A stretch of DNA of 64,000 nt from Diploscapter coronatus (GCA_964036155.1 OZ038422.1:53157201-53221200); one strand, 5' to 3'; shown: positions 48,501 to 64,000, counted from the stretch's first letter. Numbers and translations are program-made. Notes: a model not told the origin generated them from the sequence alone.

Positions 48501-51500
48501 GTTTTTTACCGCCAAAATTCGCCGGTTTTGAAAAAAGTTAGCGACAGATCGTTCGGTTTATTGAAGAATTTATGATATTTCTTGTTTCTTCCGAATATTT
48601 ATGACGTTGTCTTGTTGTTCTACATTTGCAGGTTCCCTCCAAAAATTATTATTCTCTACTTATCAATCTGATTGAAGTTAAAAATTGTTGAGAATCGACA
48701 AAATTCAGCCTGTTCCAACCTTTGTCTCCTTCAACCTGACGTTCCCGATTGATTTGCTTTCTTCGGCAATTTCGTCGACCTCTTCTTTTGCCCTGCCTTG
48801 TGTCTGTCTGTCAGTCGCTCCTCCTTACTTTTCACCACGTGCCACTTGTTTCCACAATGCTGCAGCAGAAAAGGAAGTAGCTTCGGCTGTCGGCTAAGCT
48901 TCTCGATTTTCGCGGGCAAATCCTCGAATCTGTCGACTGTTTGTACAGCCCCGATTTAATGCCTCTGCTTTGCGCGTTCCTCTTTGCTTTGATCGGCCTG
49001 GTTGCATTACTTCGTTCATCGCTAAATGTTGTCTTTTTTCTCGAGTAGATAGTTTAGTTGCTGTATATCGATTCCGTATTGACATACATGCAGTTTCTCA
49101 AACCATTCCCATATTTCTATACAAACGCGGTCGTACTTGAGGGGAATTTCCGCAAACCTATGACAAAAACTCAACAAATCTCGTATAAATTTACCGTCAA
49201 TTCTAAGAAAACGTTGACATTTTTAATTATCTTTTTTTTTTTTAAATTTAAACAACGAATCTCAATTTTTCGCCACACAACCATTTTTGCTATTCAACAG
49301 ATCTGAACAAAACAAGTTTTAAAATTTGATTCGCTCGAAAATTGGTTTAGTCGCGACGGTATAGTGCATTTCGCCATTTCAGCCGTAATTTCGTTCTTTT
49401 TGAAGACCACGACAATTACATTCGCGAAATTTTCCATTTCTTAACATTTTGAACCGACGAATGACAGATGTTCAAAGTATTCCTTCCTTCAAATCAAAAC
49501 TACAGTTCTATTTCTAAATTTCCCCATAATCACCTGCGGCATTTCCTTCATTTCCTGTGATTCGATTACAATTTCGTCCAACCCTCTTAAGTTGCCCTCC
49601 AATTTTCACAATTTCACCTTTTATGTCTTTTGTTCGAGAAGGAGATTCGTTTTCCTGGTTCATTAGAGGAGTTTCTCAAGTGCAGATGAAAAGAGAAAAG
49701 AGCCAAAAAGTAGTCGGACTTCACCGGAAAAGTCGCTTTTTTATTTCGGAATTCGATTGTGCTTTGTAATTTCGGTCGAAATTGAGACGAGCCTGTATTT
49801 TTCTAGTCGACTGGATAAATTTGATCTGCGAGGTTGATAGGTTTCTATTTTTGGGGGTCACAAAATCTTCTAGGTTCTAAATTGCTAACGTAAGGGACGT
49901 TGATTTTCGTTTATCTTTCGTCAAAATCAATGAGTTTTTGATTCGAAATTCTCTGAAGTCAAAATTCGTGCAATTCTGGTCCAAATTCATGGTTTCGGTC
50001 GCCAATTTCGATGATATGCATGCTTGGGGGTTGTAAATTAGTCGATGCATGTTCTCTCCCTGCTATTCTAGCATTCTTTCCCTGCTCGAATTGGAAGAGA
50101 GAGGAAGATGAGTAATGAATGACAGGAGATGAAGCTGCTGGGGGTTTCTTTCCTCCTCTATTCAGAAAATTCAGATGCTGCCCCTATGGTGCTTTTTATA
50201 ATTCTTTGGGTCAACCTCTCGATATTTTCTTTCATTTTTCTATCTGTAGCCGTGAGTATAAAAAGTTCCCGTTTTCGTTAACTCTTAGTCGATTTTCATT
50301 TTTGAACACCTCTGCTTTAGATTGAATTTGAAAACTGGTCATTTTTTCTCATCATTTCGTTGTTTCTCCCGTAATTTATCTTCACTTTATGGTGATTGAA
50401 GTGCAGAAGAACAAAGTGCACTTTGTTTGGAATTTGAAATGCAGTAATCTTAGAGCTGTATTTGACACCTTATAGGCATCATGATGAAAAATCATTCATT
50501 TATTCTTTTCGTTTGTTCTAAAATATTTGAAAACTTGTAATTTTCATATTACTTTTTCTTTAGAAATTCCGCTCCAATCTGGTTAAGAAAAATTGGTGTA
50601 GATCACTTCTGTTCCACTTTTTAAAATCTTGAGCCAAGATTTTCTAAGATTTCTGTAATTTCACTTTTAGCCTTTATAATACGCTATTCCTCGTACAATT
50701 TTCTCGTTCGTATGCATGAATACTGCATTATCACGCGTCGCCAAATATCAATATATATATCATCAGAAGAAAAAGCTGGTGAATAACAAATTATATGTAT
50801 CTGCAATGGAATGCTTTAGAAGTGGACATTCATTGCTTGCTTGCAGTCCCTTTCCTTTCCTTTCCTCCCCTTCCCATGCCCATGAATGGCTTTTTGCTTT
50901 TTCTTCTCCTTTTCCATCATATTTCCCAGTTGTCCCAACTAATCTGGCTAATATTTGCAATTTTTTCCTGCTTCGATTTTTGCAATTCGATCTGATTTCA
51001 TCTCTGATTTGTAAAGAAAGTCCTTGCAACTTTTCTCCTTCATTGATCAAATTACGGGCGCATTTCAAATATCTTCATTTCTGCATCTGTTCTTCTTCTT
51101 TTTGTTTTCGAATTTTCTTTAGCGAGGATTTTATTTCATATTTTTGCCATCTCTTCGCTAAATTATTCATGATTTCATGGAATAGCTTCTGAAAGAGAAT
51201 CATGGCCATGAGAGATTTTTTCAAAAATATTATACCACTTTTCTTTCCGCAAACTTTACATATTGTTTTCACAAAGCTGATCTTCACTTTTTACAGCAGT
51301 TTTACTTCGTTGAATCTTCAAAATTAACAATTCTCTCTCTTCGTTTTGCAATTGATCGAAGTATTGATAAGATTAGAAGGAGGATAAGACTGATTAGTTG
51401 TGTCAATTAGAGAAAAAGAAAAAGGATAATAAGATAATGCGATCATGTCATCTCCCATTCAGCCATTCTGTGATTATGATTGTTGTCGGATCAATTTCTT

Positions 51501-52326
51501 CGATATTGACTTGTCCCCTTCCCACAACCCCCTTTTTGATATTTGTAACTTCGTCTTCAAAAAGCATCAAGTTTCACTCAATTCCTTATTTATTATTCCA
51601 TGAGATTCCCATTGAAATAATCTGAGAAGTTCAAAATTTTCGATGACAAATGATGGAGCTTGAATTGAAACTTATTCCAATCAAAATTGCGTAAGTTTCC
51701 TATCGTGAAAATTTTTGAAGCTTCACTCTTTAGTCATCAAAGTTGAAGCGCTAGCAGCTAGGTTGGAATAATCTTGATTTGTCTTCAGTCAGCCGTTTTC
51801 CGCCCTTTTTCTTCCAGTTGAAAGTACCAGTCATTCAGTTGGTCTATCGCGTGCAGATATCTCGATTTCATTCCTATTCGACTGCCAAAAATGGGGTTGC
51901 AGAAGTTTGCATGGCCCTCCTCCTCTCTTACTTGCTCTTTTACAAGAGATCCGACTTGTGATTTGATATCTTTTTCTCATTTCTCTTTTCTTCAATTTCA
52001 TGCACGCTCGTTTCATGAGAGAATTCATTGACACTTGCAACGTTCGTGTTCGTTTTTTCTCGATTATTTTTCGTTTCGCTCACTTTTCAAAAAGTTTCTT
52101 TGGTGCGTATTCACTTTTTGACATCGTGTCAATGTCAGACGATTTTACGTGCAAATTTTTGACAGGCTTGGCATCGATTTCAAAATTTTGCATGTAAAAT
52201 CGCTTGGCATTGACAATTCAAAAAGTACGAACTCGTCCTTAATTCTGTTATTTTATTTTTTCGTGCTAAAACGATGTTTTGACCGTACAAAATACGATTT
52301 TTTCTCCATTAGCAACGTTTTCAGGA
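45526..52326. other. Intergenic gap
   Basis: About 6.8 kb with no gene I can support. It contains T-rich and C/T-rich stretches, notably around 48700-48900 and 50850-51000, and scattered short open frames without splice context. It should hold the promoter of the secreted-protein gene on its left and that of peroxidasin on its right. Confidence 0.45.
52303..52326 (+). promoter_or_regulatory. Acceptor immediately before the peroxidasin ATG
   Basis: ACGTTTTCAG ends at 52324, two bases before the start codon. In nematodes an acceptor this close to the ATG usually marks either trans-splicing of a spliced leader or an upstream noncoding exon. The sequence alone cannot tell which. Confidence 0.5.
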
Positions 52327-55300
52327 ATGTCAACGTTCCTCATGCTTGCCATTAGCCTGTGCCTGTTCCATATTTGGCTTGGGCCAGTCGTCTCATCAGA
52401 AAGCCACTGCCCAATCGGGTGCAAATGCAAGGATACTACGGTGGATTGTTCGAATTCAAGTAAATTAAAGATATTTTAAAAATCACTTTGAATTTTTCAG
52501 ATTTCTATTTCTTTCCGAAGGATTTACCCAAAAATACGAGGACTTTGAATCTGCGAAACAACAAAATCGGGGTGGTCACTTTTCTGGATCTGAGTCGGTT
52601 GGGCGAATTGGAAACGCTCATTCTAGCTAGCAACAAGATTAAGAAGATCGAGGAGGTAAAACCTTAGTCCCTGTTCTATCTAAATAGTACGTTTTCTGAA
52701 AGAATTGACTGGACTTCCAGCTTCGAACATGTATTTTCGAAGATAGAAACATTGCTCCGATTCTTTACACATTTCGTTTCAGAATGTTTTTGACGCAATT
52801 CCTACTTTACGAAGGATTACTTTGGCCCACAACCGATTGACCCATTTGCCATCACTTTCTTCGGGAAAATCCGATCTGGTCTCTCTGGATTTAAGACACA
52901 ATCATTTGGAGGCTGTTGATAGTCAGGTAAGACATTTTCGTTGATCTTCAAAATTTCTACGACTAGCCTTTTTGGTTTTTCCTTTCACAAATTATTTCAG
53001 GCCTTCGAGGGTCTTCGTTTCCTGATCCAATTGGACTTGGCCCATAATCGACTTCAATCTATACCATCTTCCGTCTTCGGACAACATGCGACTTTGAGTT
53101 TGGTGAAATTGCACAAAAATCCATGGAATTGCGATTGCAGGTTTTTTTTCTCGAAAGTTTCGAAAAATGATCTGTTTCAGAATCATGAACGTCGTTTCTG
53201 TGATGAGGAGAGCCGAATCAGATCCAGAAATGGCCAAGTGTTTCCATCCAAAGAGTTTGAGGGGCGTCGGACTTCTTGAGGTTCGCTACCATACTCATTT
53301 TCATAGTTTGATTCTTCCATTACTTTTCATTTTAAATTTCTTTCTAGATCAATAGTTTACCATTTTAACAGCTATTTCAGTTAGGAGACGACGCTGTGAG
53401 TTGTCACGAAGCGGAAGAATACGTGACAGGAAATGGCAAGTCGCGACTCGAATGCACTGCGACTGGCAAATTGAACATTCAATGGCTCTACAGGTTAGCG
53501 AGTTTATATCGAAAGAGCGCAAACGATTTACCAAGCTGTATCCAACCGGGTCAAATTTGCTTTCAAAATATTCGCAGGTGTGTAACTTAGACATTGGTTA
53601 AGTAAAAAACCAAACAAAAAAGGTTAAACTAGGCTCCAAAATGAACATGGTTTGTTAGGGAAAGGCGGTAGCCTTTGTAACGAGTTTCTGAAAAGGGCGC
53701 GGAGTTTGTGCTCTCTATTTATATCTTTGAAAGTTTTTGAATTGCATGATTTCAGAGGCAAAGAATTGGAGTATTCTTCTCTGAAGACCTACGAAATCCT
53801 TTCAAACAAGTCGCTTTTGATCGACAATTCGGAAATTACGACCAACTTCCAGTGCGCTGCAGATTATCATGTCGTTCCGATCCGGTAAAAATTTAGGATT
53901 CATGAAGAATTCACATACTACTTGATCGTTGCGAAACTACTTCACTTCCAAATTACACGAACTTCTCAATCATTCAAAACTTTCAAGAATTCAACGAAAA
54001 AGGCATTTCAGAAATCGCCGTCAGCTACATTTCAGCAGCGATAGAGGCGAACCCCCACGGTTCATTCTCAAACCCAAAGATGCTGCCTATCGGTAAGTCG
54101 TTTCTTTTCAAAATTTGATTCTTCAATACTCATTTCCAGTGAAGGATCTGTAGTGAAATTGAACTGTGAGGTTAGCGGGAATCCGAAACCGAGCATCGAG
54201 TGGAAGTACAATGGCATCAGACTGCAATCGACCAGGGAGCATGAACTCAGTTTCGATGGCACTGTTCTGAGCGTCTATCCCTTCATCGAGTCGAGGGCGG
54301 GAAGGTAAACAGTCTCGTTAATTTATACCAATTTTCAACTGAACGATTTTTGAACGTTTATCTTGATCTTGAATTTGAAGTTTCAGAAAATATCTTTGAC
54401 ATATTTTCTCATCTAGATACACTTGCTCTGCCTCGAATGTGCACGGCTTTATCGAGCACACAGCGCACGTCGAGTTGATCGCTAGCAACCCACCCGTGAT
54501 TTTCGATGCACCTGAAAGCAAAACCGTCGATGTTGGACAGCAGGTAAGCATTTTATTTTTATTAATGTTTTTTAATATTCTTTTTGCCTGAAATTTTATA
54601 GTCTCCCGAATTTCAGTGCGGTTTCAATGAGTCGTCTCCTTCACTAACTTTTATTTGAAATCTAGCGTTTCTCTAATTTCTTGTTTTCTTTCAGGTCACC
54701 TTCCGCTGCAAAGCCCGTGGCATTCCTAAACCCGAATACACTTGGTCATTCGATGGCTCGATCATTCCTCACATCAGAGGCAGAATGATGGTGTCTGACG
54801 ATGGCAGTGAATTGAAAATTTCGAATGTGGAGAGACAGGACGATGGCATTTACAGCTGCATGGCTGGAAACAGTGTCGGCGCGATGTCGGCTGATGCTAG
54901 ACTAACTGTCAGAGGCACTGATCAGTCTAATCAGGTATTTTTAATGTTATTTTCTAGCTTCTCTTTTTTCTATACGATGTTGATTGTGAAAAAAACTGGC
55001 TTGTAGGTTCGGATGTAAAACGTCAAAATATCTTATCCTCATGATTTTTTTTTCAGATCGACGACATTCTAACTGAAGACACTCTTCGAAAAATCGCGAC
55101 TCAAGCCAAGGCGAATGTAGATCGAGCCGTGGAAAATACTCGACTTCAACTATCGCAACAAAGTGTCAACAACACGAAGGATCTGAAAAAGCTCTTCAGA
55201 TTCACACTCCCTTCACAGGTATTTTTAATTGTCATCTTTTAATAGCAAAAGTATTACGACTTAACAAAATGATTAATATCAAATCGTGCAATATTTCTAA

Positions 55301-58300
55301 CACATACCATGATATCGCTGTTTGTAACTTCATTTTTGCATCTTTTTATTTTTCAGGCAGTCGAATTGAGCAAGGCCCGAGAAATCTATGAAGAAAGCGT
55401 CCGACTCGTGCATGAACATGTTGCCAAAGGTATATATATATATATATGTTTTTTTGTTTTTTTATGAAACGGATTTTTACAAAGCTCTGTTTTTCTCCAG
55501 GACTTCGTCTAAATGTCGCTGAATTGGCCCCGAATGTTTCCTACGAATCCGTCCTTCACGTGACGCATATGAACACCCTGATGGGTCTTTCCGGGTGTAC
55601 TGGAGGGCAATTCAAGAACCCATGCACCGATACGTGCTACCACAATCGATACAGGTAGTTTTTGCTATTATTGCATTGATTCATCCCTCTGTACCAGGGC
55701 TGAGACGAAATTTCGAGGGTTTTTGGGCCATTTCGATTTCGAACATTTTAGGAAGTCAGTTTCGATTTCGATTTCGAATTTTTAAATTTCAATTTCGTCT
55801 CAGCTCTGGCCTGTACATCTCGTCAACTATGATATTTTCAAGGCTCTGGTTGAAGAGTTCATGCAGCTGTTTCCATTTTCAGCCATATAATTCAATCAGC
55901 GTGAACTCCATCAACAAAAATTTCACTAAATTAACATGGGTTTTCTTTAATTTAAATAAAAAAAAACCCTAGATCTTTCGATGGCCAGTGCAACAACCAC
56001 GCGAACGCGATGTGGGGCGTATCTCAGATGCCGTTCCTTAGGCTTATACCTCCCATCTACGAGAACGGATTCAACACTCCGGTTGGCTGGGAAAAAGGCA
56101 GACTCTACAATGGGCACACCATCCCTAATGCCAGAGATGCAAGATTTTCTTCAAAAATGTGCAAAATCGTGAACTTTCTAGATTTCCCACCAATTGATAG
56201 GAACTCGAGAAATCACACCGCATCCCAGACTTTCTGCGATGGTCATGCAATGGGGACAGTTTTTGGGTAAGAATCTACAAACTTATAAAATACTTGAAGA
56301 CGTTTCTCTTCTTACATTATATTACACTGAATTTTCAGCTAGTATGCAATATTTGAAATTTTTTTCAATAATTTTACTTTAATATATCAGATCACGACAT
56401 GACCCACACTGCCCAAGCCCTTTCCCGTCACAGTTATGCCACGGGTGCATTCTGCAATCGGACGTGCGAAAATCTCGACCCCTGCTTCAATATTCCACTT
56501 CCACCTGGGGATCCGAGAAGAAATATCGACATGTAAAGTGAAGATCAGCTTGCGTTTTTCTATGGAGACTTTCAGCCACATGAAATATCCGTGCATTGAG
56601 TTCGAAAGAAGCGCTGCGGTGTGTGGAAGTGGAGAGACTTCACTCATCTTCCAACGGGTCACTTACAGGGATCAGATGAATATTGTGAGGAGTTGACTTC
56701 CTTTGAAAATTTTATTTCACTCATTAACAAGTAAGGAATACAGCATTTTGATCAAGGAATGATTTTAAAACGAAGATCAGCTTCAATTAGTTATTTTTTT
56801 TTTTTTGCAATGTTTGAAATTTTAGATTACATCCTTCATCGATGCTTCGAATGTCTATGGTAGTCGTGAAGTGCAAGCTCAGGAATTGAGAGAGCTCTAT
56901 TCTGACAGGGGACTGTTGAGATTCGATACTTTGTCGAAGTGAAACATTTTTCCTTAACATTTTGATTAAGGTCTGATTTTCAGCGCCAGAAAACCCTATC
57001 TTCCCTTTGAGAAAGATTCAAACATGGATTGTCGAAGAAACGTGTCCGAGGAAAACCCGATTCGATGTTTCTTGGCTGGAGATTTTAGAGCTAATGAGCA
57101 GGTAAATTTGAATCCATGAGAATATTTAATTCTCGAATTGTAAAAGAAAAGATAAAATTTTTGATGAGGATCGATATAAGAGACGGTTTTGATATTTTAA
57201 AAATCGATGTCTATCCACTTTCTTCTCATGAAGATCGATCGTTAAAATTTTATTCTTCTTTGGAAAGTTATTTTAGCTTGGTTTAACTGCCATGCATACT
57301 TTGTTCATGCGAGAACACAATAGAATTGCTGAAAGGCTCTACGAAATGAATCCGAAAGCTGACGGGGAAGTTATCTATCATGGTATTTTTTATTTCCCTT
57401 TCAAAATTTTACTAAAACCATAGAAACCCGAAAAATCATCGGCGCTGTGATGCAGCACATCACTTATACTCAATGGCTGCCGAAAATCATGGGAAAGGTT
57501 CGAACAAAAATTAATTTACCAGAATTGACTTGATTTTTAGAAAGCGTTTGGTCGCTTGATCGGCTCAACTTATAGAGGTTATGACCACTCCCTGAATCCC
57601 TCGATTACAAATGCATTCGCTACGGCTGCTTTCAGGTATTATTGCCTTTAAAAATTTTTGAATAATTTCATAAGTTTCCAGATTCGGACACACTTTGATA
57701 AATCCTATTTTGATGCGACTAGACACGGATTTCCAAACTATTCCTCAAGGGCATTTGCCTTTGCATCAGGTAAAAAAAATCTAGATTCTTCTATACTAGG
57801 AAAATGTTTTATTCTTTATTATTTCCTAGATTTATTCTTATCTCTTGTTGAGTTGTTGTTGTTGTTGTTGTTATTTTTTTTTTAATATCTCCAGGCCTTC
57901 TTCACTACTGAACGTCTGATGAACGAAGGAGGCATCGATCCCCTCCTGCGAGGTCTGTTCGCCTCGCCTCTCAAGGCTCCCAAATCCAATCAACTCCTCA
58001 ATATGGAATTGACCGAGAAACTCTTCCATAAATTCCATGAAGTAATGATATTTTCCCCTGAAAAAAAGATGAATGTTCATTTTAGGTGGCACTAGACTTG
58101 GCTGTTATGAATATTCAACGATCAAGAGATCACGGATTGCCTAGGTAAAGAAAAATTTTCGCCATGAATAAACTCTTTTTACAAAATAATACAAATTTGA
58201 AATGTCACACACATTCAGACTAGGATAATTTTTACATACGAAAAGCGATGTCTTTAGCTATACTGCCTATCGCAAATTCTGCAATCTAACGGTTCCTCGT

Positions 58301-59573
58301 ACTTGGGACGATCTTCGAGGCCAAATTCCCGATGCACAAATTCGCGAGAAATTGCGATCGCTCTACGGGCACCCAGGCAAGTGCCTTTTTTCTCCCTTCC
58401 CTCTCTTTCAGTCTTTTAGAATAGGGGGAGAAAACTGTTCGCGATATCACACAAAGTTGTTCGCCTGGTATAAAACGAGAAAGAAAGAATCGATAGGGGG
58501 AGTGCGCGATGATTTTCTTTACCATCTTTCGACTGAAGTCAATTGCTGATAATTTTCACAATATGCTGAGCGCTACCGTAATACAATTTATTTGCATATG
58601 TTGTGCATCATTTTCGGTGGAGGGACGAACATGAAAATACTCATGATTTCTTTGGGAAAATAATAAATTTAGCATGAAGATGCTGTGTAAAAATGACCGA
58701 ATTCCCATCAATTTCATACTCAAAAGATAAGGAACGATGAAATTATAACTGTTCAGATAACATTGATTTATGGGTCGGTGGAATAATCGAAGAGAAAATG
58801 GAGGACGCGTTGATTGGGGAGACTTTCGGGTGCATTATCGCCGATCAGTTCAAACGATTGAGGGAAGGAGACAGATTTTGGTAAAAGAATGCAAAATTGA
58901 AATGAAAACCATGAAATTTGAAGGTATGAAAAGGAAGGTGTTTTCACCGATGCTCAGCTAAGAGAAATCAAGAAGGCGACATTGCCTCGAATTCTGTGCG
59001 ACAATGGAGATGGCATCGACCGAGTGCAGAGGGATATCTTCATGTATCCTGGGCCTAATAAGTGAGGGAAAGATATTTGAAAGATTCATTTCAAACCCTA
59101 GGAACGACTACGATTCTTGCTCTGCTCATGAAAGCATGGATCTGAGAGCTTGGTCAGACTGTTGTAAAGAAGATCGGGTTTGCCAGACTATGCTCGATAA
59201 TACTTTGAGAAGGTAAGGGATAATTTCCAAAGGAAATTCCTGCATTATCACTATAGACATGGAGAAAAAGAATAATAAAAGATCAACTGATGCTATGGTT
59301 TTTCTTCTCTTTTTCTACACAGCACCATGTCTTGATGTCATAGAATTTTCAAATCTGAAAGTTTTTTCCCTTTCAAATTATACAAATTCCAGCCGACATC
59401 GTGGCTCAAAATTGCATGGCTGTAAAGTGGAGGGCTCGTGGCGGCCAGAGGGCTATGAATGGAGTCCGGCAGGGGACTTCTGCACGGAGTGCATCTGCCA
59501 GAACACGAGGATCTGGTGCAGCGTCAAGGAAGAATGCGACGAAACAAGGGGAAATACTGTCGTTGGAAAATAG
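52327..59573 (+). CDS. pxn: Peroxidasin, 31 exons, about 1296 aa
   Basis: Peroxidasin is a secreted haem peroxidase that forms sulfilimine cross-links in basement-membrane collagen IV using hypobromous acid. The predicted protein has a signal peptide (1-25), cysteine-capped leucine-rich repeats (about 28-224), three Ig domains (about 229-304, 315-415, 418-500, each with the Cys-Trp-Cys pattern), a linker, the animal peroxidase domain (about 600-1195) and a C-terminal VWC domain (about 1247-1285). Key peroxidase residues are present: LDHD with Asp723 and distal His724, Arg879 and Glu882 in RANEQ, and proximal His978 in RFGHT. Length matches nematode peroxidasins (about 1285-1330 aa). Exon starts and ends are consistent in phase throughout. 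Two introns, after 56138 and after 58376, must use GC-AG boundaries to keep the conserved sequence. The VWC shows six cysteines. The ATG follows an acceptor by two bases. Confidence 0.93.
55431..55447. repeat. (TA)n run in a peroxidasin intron
   Basis: About eight TA units directly after the splice donor at 55430. Confidence 0.8.
55694..55809. mobile_element. Short inverted-repeat element in a peroxidasin intron
   Basis: CCAGGGCTGAGACGAAATT at 55694-55712 is repeated inverted at 55791-55809 with one mismatch. The interior holds repeated TTTCGA words. The total of 116 bp is typical of a short MITE. It makes this intron longer than its neighbours. Confidence 0.55.
56139..56181 (+). other. GC-AG intron in peroxidasin
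   Basis: The donor is AGAGAT|GCAAGA and the acceptor CTTTCTAG|ATT; the intron is 43 bp. With this splice the protein reads [21 protein letters not shown], the same spacing as in other peroxidasins. No GT donor nearby gives an in-frame join. Confidence 0.82.
57852..57872. repeat. (GTT)7 microsatellite
   Basis: Seven GTT units followed by a T-tract, just upstream of the acceptor at 57894, so it may extend the polypyrimidine tract of that intron. Confidence 0.75.
58377..58756 (+). other. GC-AG intron in peroxidasin, 380 bp
   Basis: The donor is CACCCAG|GCAAGT and the acceptor TGTTCAG|ATAAC. Joining them gives [13 protein letters not shown], a conserved peroxidase sequence. A GT two bases further on would lead at once to a stop codon. 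Confidence 0.85.
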
Positions 59574-61702
59574 TTCTGGGTCAATTTAGGGAAATGTCAG
59601 ATCAGGAATGTACGAATTTCTAAATTTTGGAACTCAAAACTCGCTTGTGAATTGAGCTCATACATTCCCTGAGCTTATGAAAATTATCGAACGATTGTAT
59701 GAATTTACTGTCCTTCAAAAATGTTAATGCCCGGTATTAATATTGATTCTATCATTATTTTCTTGCGAAAGTTAAGTTTATTAGATCTCATTAGATTGCA
59801 AAGATGTTTATTTATTGCGAGTTTCTATGCCTCATAATCTAATCGAATTCAAAATATCAAGTGTATATCGAAATTTAGGTTGATTTTTGCATATAATTTC
59901 TTGCTTTAATAGTCTCGTCACTGCTGGTGCTATTCACAGTATCCCATTTGAAAAGTTCCACGATTTTTTTTTCCAAATAAGATACTGTATGATTTAAATT
60001 GCCATAAACACACGCCTTTTTATCATTAGATTATTAGATTTTTGTTGGTTGCCATATTTATTATTTTATGGAATCTTTTTATTTGAAATAAATTTATTTC
60101 ACATTGAAGTATCTTGAGTTACTAGATGTTGAATGATGTTTTCACTTGTGTAATGTTTTGAAACTGGGATATTATTCATAGCTTTTTCATTGCATAGCGG
60201 TTTCGAGAGTTCACAGGATCAAAGATAAGATGAAATTCTCATCTCACTTAGTCAGTTTTTTGATTTTATTGGCTGTGATCTTGATTTTCTTGGAATTATT
60301 CCTTCATACGATACAAATGGCTCTGAAATAATAGTATGGAAAATTTTAATAAATCTTCCTTTGGGTTATTTTAAATTTTGACCGCTTTGAGTAGTTATTT
60401 CATGCGTCCACTGTGTTAAATTCACCTTACTACGCATTGCCTCTGTGTTCTGCAAGGCCAACGACGTCAGCTCGCGCTATGAAGAGAAGCTCCAAGGAAG
60501 AGAATAGCAGCTGGAAATGAGAGCTTCGAAAGAAACACGAAATCGAAAAATAGCACCTTCAGGGAGAGATGAGGAGGGTTTCAAAACATTGCATAGATTT
60601 AAGAGGGATCGTAGAAGCTCGAAAAATGTTAGAGATAATTTGAGAATTAAAGCGGAAGAAATGAAAATGGGGAAATAGAGCTTCAGCTAGAGAGGAAAAA
60701 TTTGTGATATTGAATAATTTTCAGAGAGACTAGAGAAGGTAGAAAATTACTAGAGAGTACTGAAAAACGAGAGAAGAATAAGAAGAGTATGCTGCAATGC
60801 ATTCTGTCTGTTGAAGCTAAAAAGAGGGGAGGAGAAATGGGAAGGGAAAAGAGCCCGTCTCCTTCTCCTCTTTATCGATTAGCCAGTGGCAAATTCTCTT
60901 CGCTTCGTCTGCTTTATTTTTCTTCTTCCCCTGCGCGCACATTCCTTCGCCAAACTCTGTGCAACAGAGAATTAGAATGTTGGGATGCTCTTTTCTTCTG
61001 AATAACTCGAAAAATTTTCGAACTTTTGATCCCAAAATTTATAAAAATGAGTTTTTTTAGATCCTTTGAGTTTTCAGGATGATTTTCTTGAAAATTTGAT
61101 TTCCTTTCACGAAAAACGATCCAAAGTCTCTCAACTTCCGGCAAATAATCTCCCCTCTCATTCGATAAATCAGAAATGCGTGTTGACTTTCACAAATAAG
61201 TTCATCATCTCCTGCATCTTTAACTCTATTTTAGCACTTCCACTTCAGCTAGAATTAGAACGAATATCACCAACTCTTCTTTACTAATAATTCCTTATCA
61301 AACTCTTTGCTAATGCTCTATTGACGCCATGCCTTTCTCTATTCCACTTTTTATTTTCCATTTTCAATGCCTCTGGGCCCTTTTCTTTCTTTTCAATCTA
61401 TCTTTCAATTCCCTTTTCCCTTTGATCGATCGTGATCAGGCTCATGTCGAACGATTTTCTCTCGTCTTACTGTAATTTCTCTCGTTTTCTTGCAAATCGA
61501 CATTTTATGCCGTCATTCATCGACGAATAACATTGTGATTGTCTTTATTCATACTTTCGAATAAAGATTTTCCTCGGTTACTGCAATTTCCATTTCCATG
61601 ATATTTCTTTTTAAATGTTTGCATTTTGATGTCGTCATTTGTTATTAACTCGTCATAATTGTCGTTTTACAAAATAATTATTCTTTTTATTGCAGCGCAA
61701 AC
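59574..61702. other. Gap between peroxidasin and the ATPase gene
   Basis: About 2.1 kb. The left part is the peroxidasin 3'UTR and downstream DNA; AATAAA-like words occur, for example GAAATAAATTT near 60088. The right part is the ATPase promoter region, with a GACGTCA palindrome-type word near 60465 resembling a cAMP-response element. No further gene is seen, and the spacing is too large for a typical nematode operon. Confidence 0.45.
61684..61702 (+). promoter_or_regulatory. Acceptor just before the ATPase ATG
   Basis: TTTTTATTGCAG ends at 61695, followed by seven bases of leader and the ATG. As with peroxidasin, this fits spliced-leader addition or a noncoding first exon. Confidence 0.5.

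Positions 61703-64000
<2,298 letters not shown>

Noticed and set aside
50716..51192. 158-codon plus-strand open frame
   Set aside because: The Phe/Ser/Leu-rich translation of a pyrimidine-rich stretch has no start context, domain or splice partner.
56101..56266. Apparent frameshift in peroxidasin
   Set aside because: A 43-bp GC-AG intron restores the exact conserved spacing, so this is not a pseudogene.
58352..58549. Open frame continuing past the peroxidasin exon at 58376
   Set aside because: It reads into the GC-AG intron; the conserved NIDLWVGG lies in the next exon at 58757.

Overview
This 64 kb window looks like nematode chromosomal DNA. It is AT-rich, and most introns are roughly 40-400 bp with short T-rich acceptors ending TTTCAG or TTTTAG. 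The recognisable proteins are animal-specific: reticulon, peroxidasin and the Na+/K+-ATPase alpha subunit. Two ATGs sit just after an acceptor-like TTTCAG or TTGCAG, as expected where a spliced leader or 5'UTR exon is joined. There is no bacterial or viral gene content. I cannot name the species. All gene models were built by hand from splice signals, reading phase and family resemblance; there is no transcript evidence here. Layout, left to right: (1) 59-1834, minus: an unrecognised secreted helical protein of about 297 aa in seven exons. (2) 2687-10944, minus: an unrecognised single-pass membrane protein of about 248 aa. (3) 8186-10449, plus: a small membrane protein with a signal peptide, lying wholly inside the first intron of gene 2, with two in-phase alternative last exons. 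(4) 10945-19510: a gene-poor gap with one ambiguous exon-like patch near 18.6 kb. (5) 19511-40350 (possibly to 42422), minus: a large reticulon gene (ret-1 type). It has an acidic N-terminal region of about 960 aa for a long isoform and at least four separate short first exons, all ending in the same reading phase and all able to splice to the same first reticulon-homology exon. A near-perfect 1.15 kb foldback element sits in one of its introns. (6) 44459-45525, minus: an unrecognised small secreted protein, possibly a peptide precursor, with alternative 3' exons. (7) 45526-52326: a gap. (8) 52327-59573, plus: a complete peroxidasin of about 1296 aa in 31 exons (leucine-rich repeats, three Ig domains, haem peroxidase, VWC). 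(9) 61703 to the window end, plus: the 5' part of the Na+/K+-ATPase alpha subunit, through the DKTGT phosphorylation site. Gene roles: reticulon shapes tubular ER, peroxidasin cross-links basement-membrane collagen IV outside the cell, and the ATPase maintains ion gradients. They do not form one pathway, and the 2.1 kb between peroxidasin and the ATPase argues against an operon. The most notable points are the modular first-exon array of the reticulon gene, three GC-AG introns (GCAAG donors) in the last two genes, the nested membrane-protein gene with a weak KCNE-like motif, the candidate peptide gene with an RKR site created at a splice junction, and the long-arm foldback transposon.
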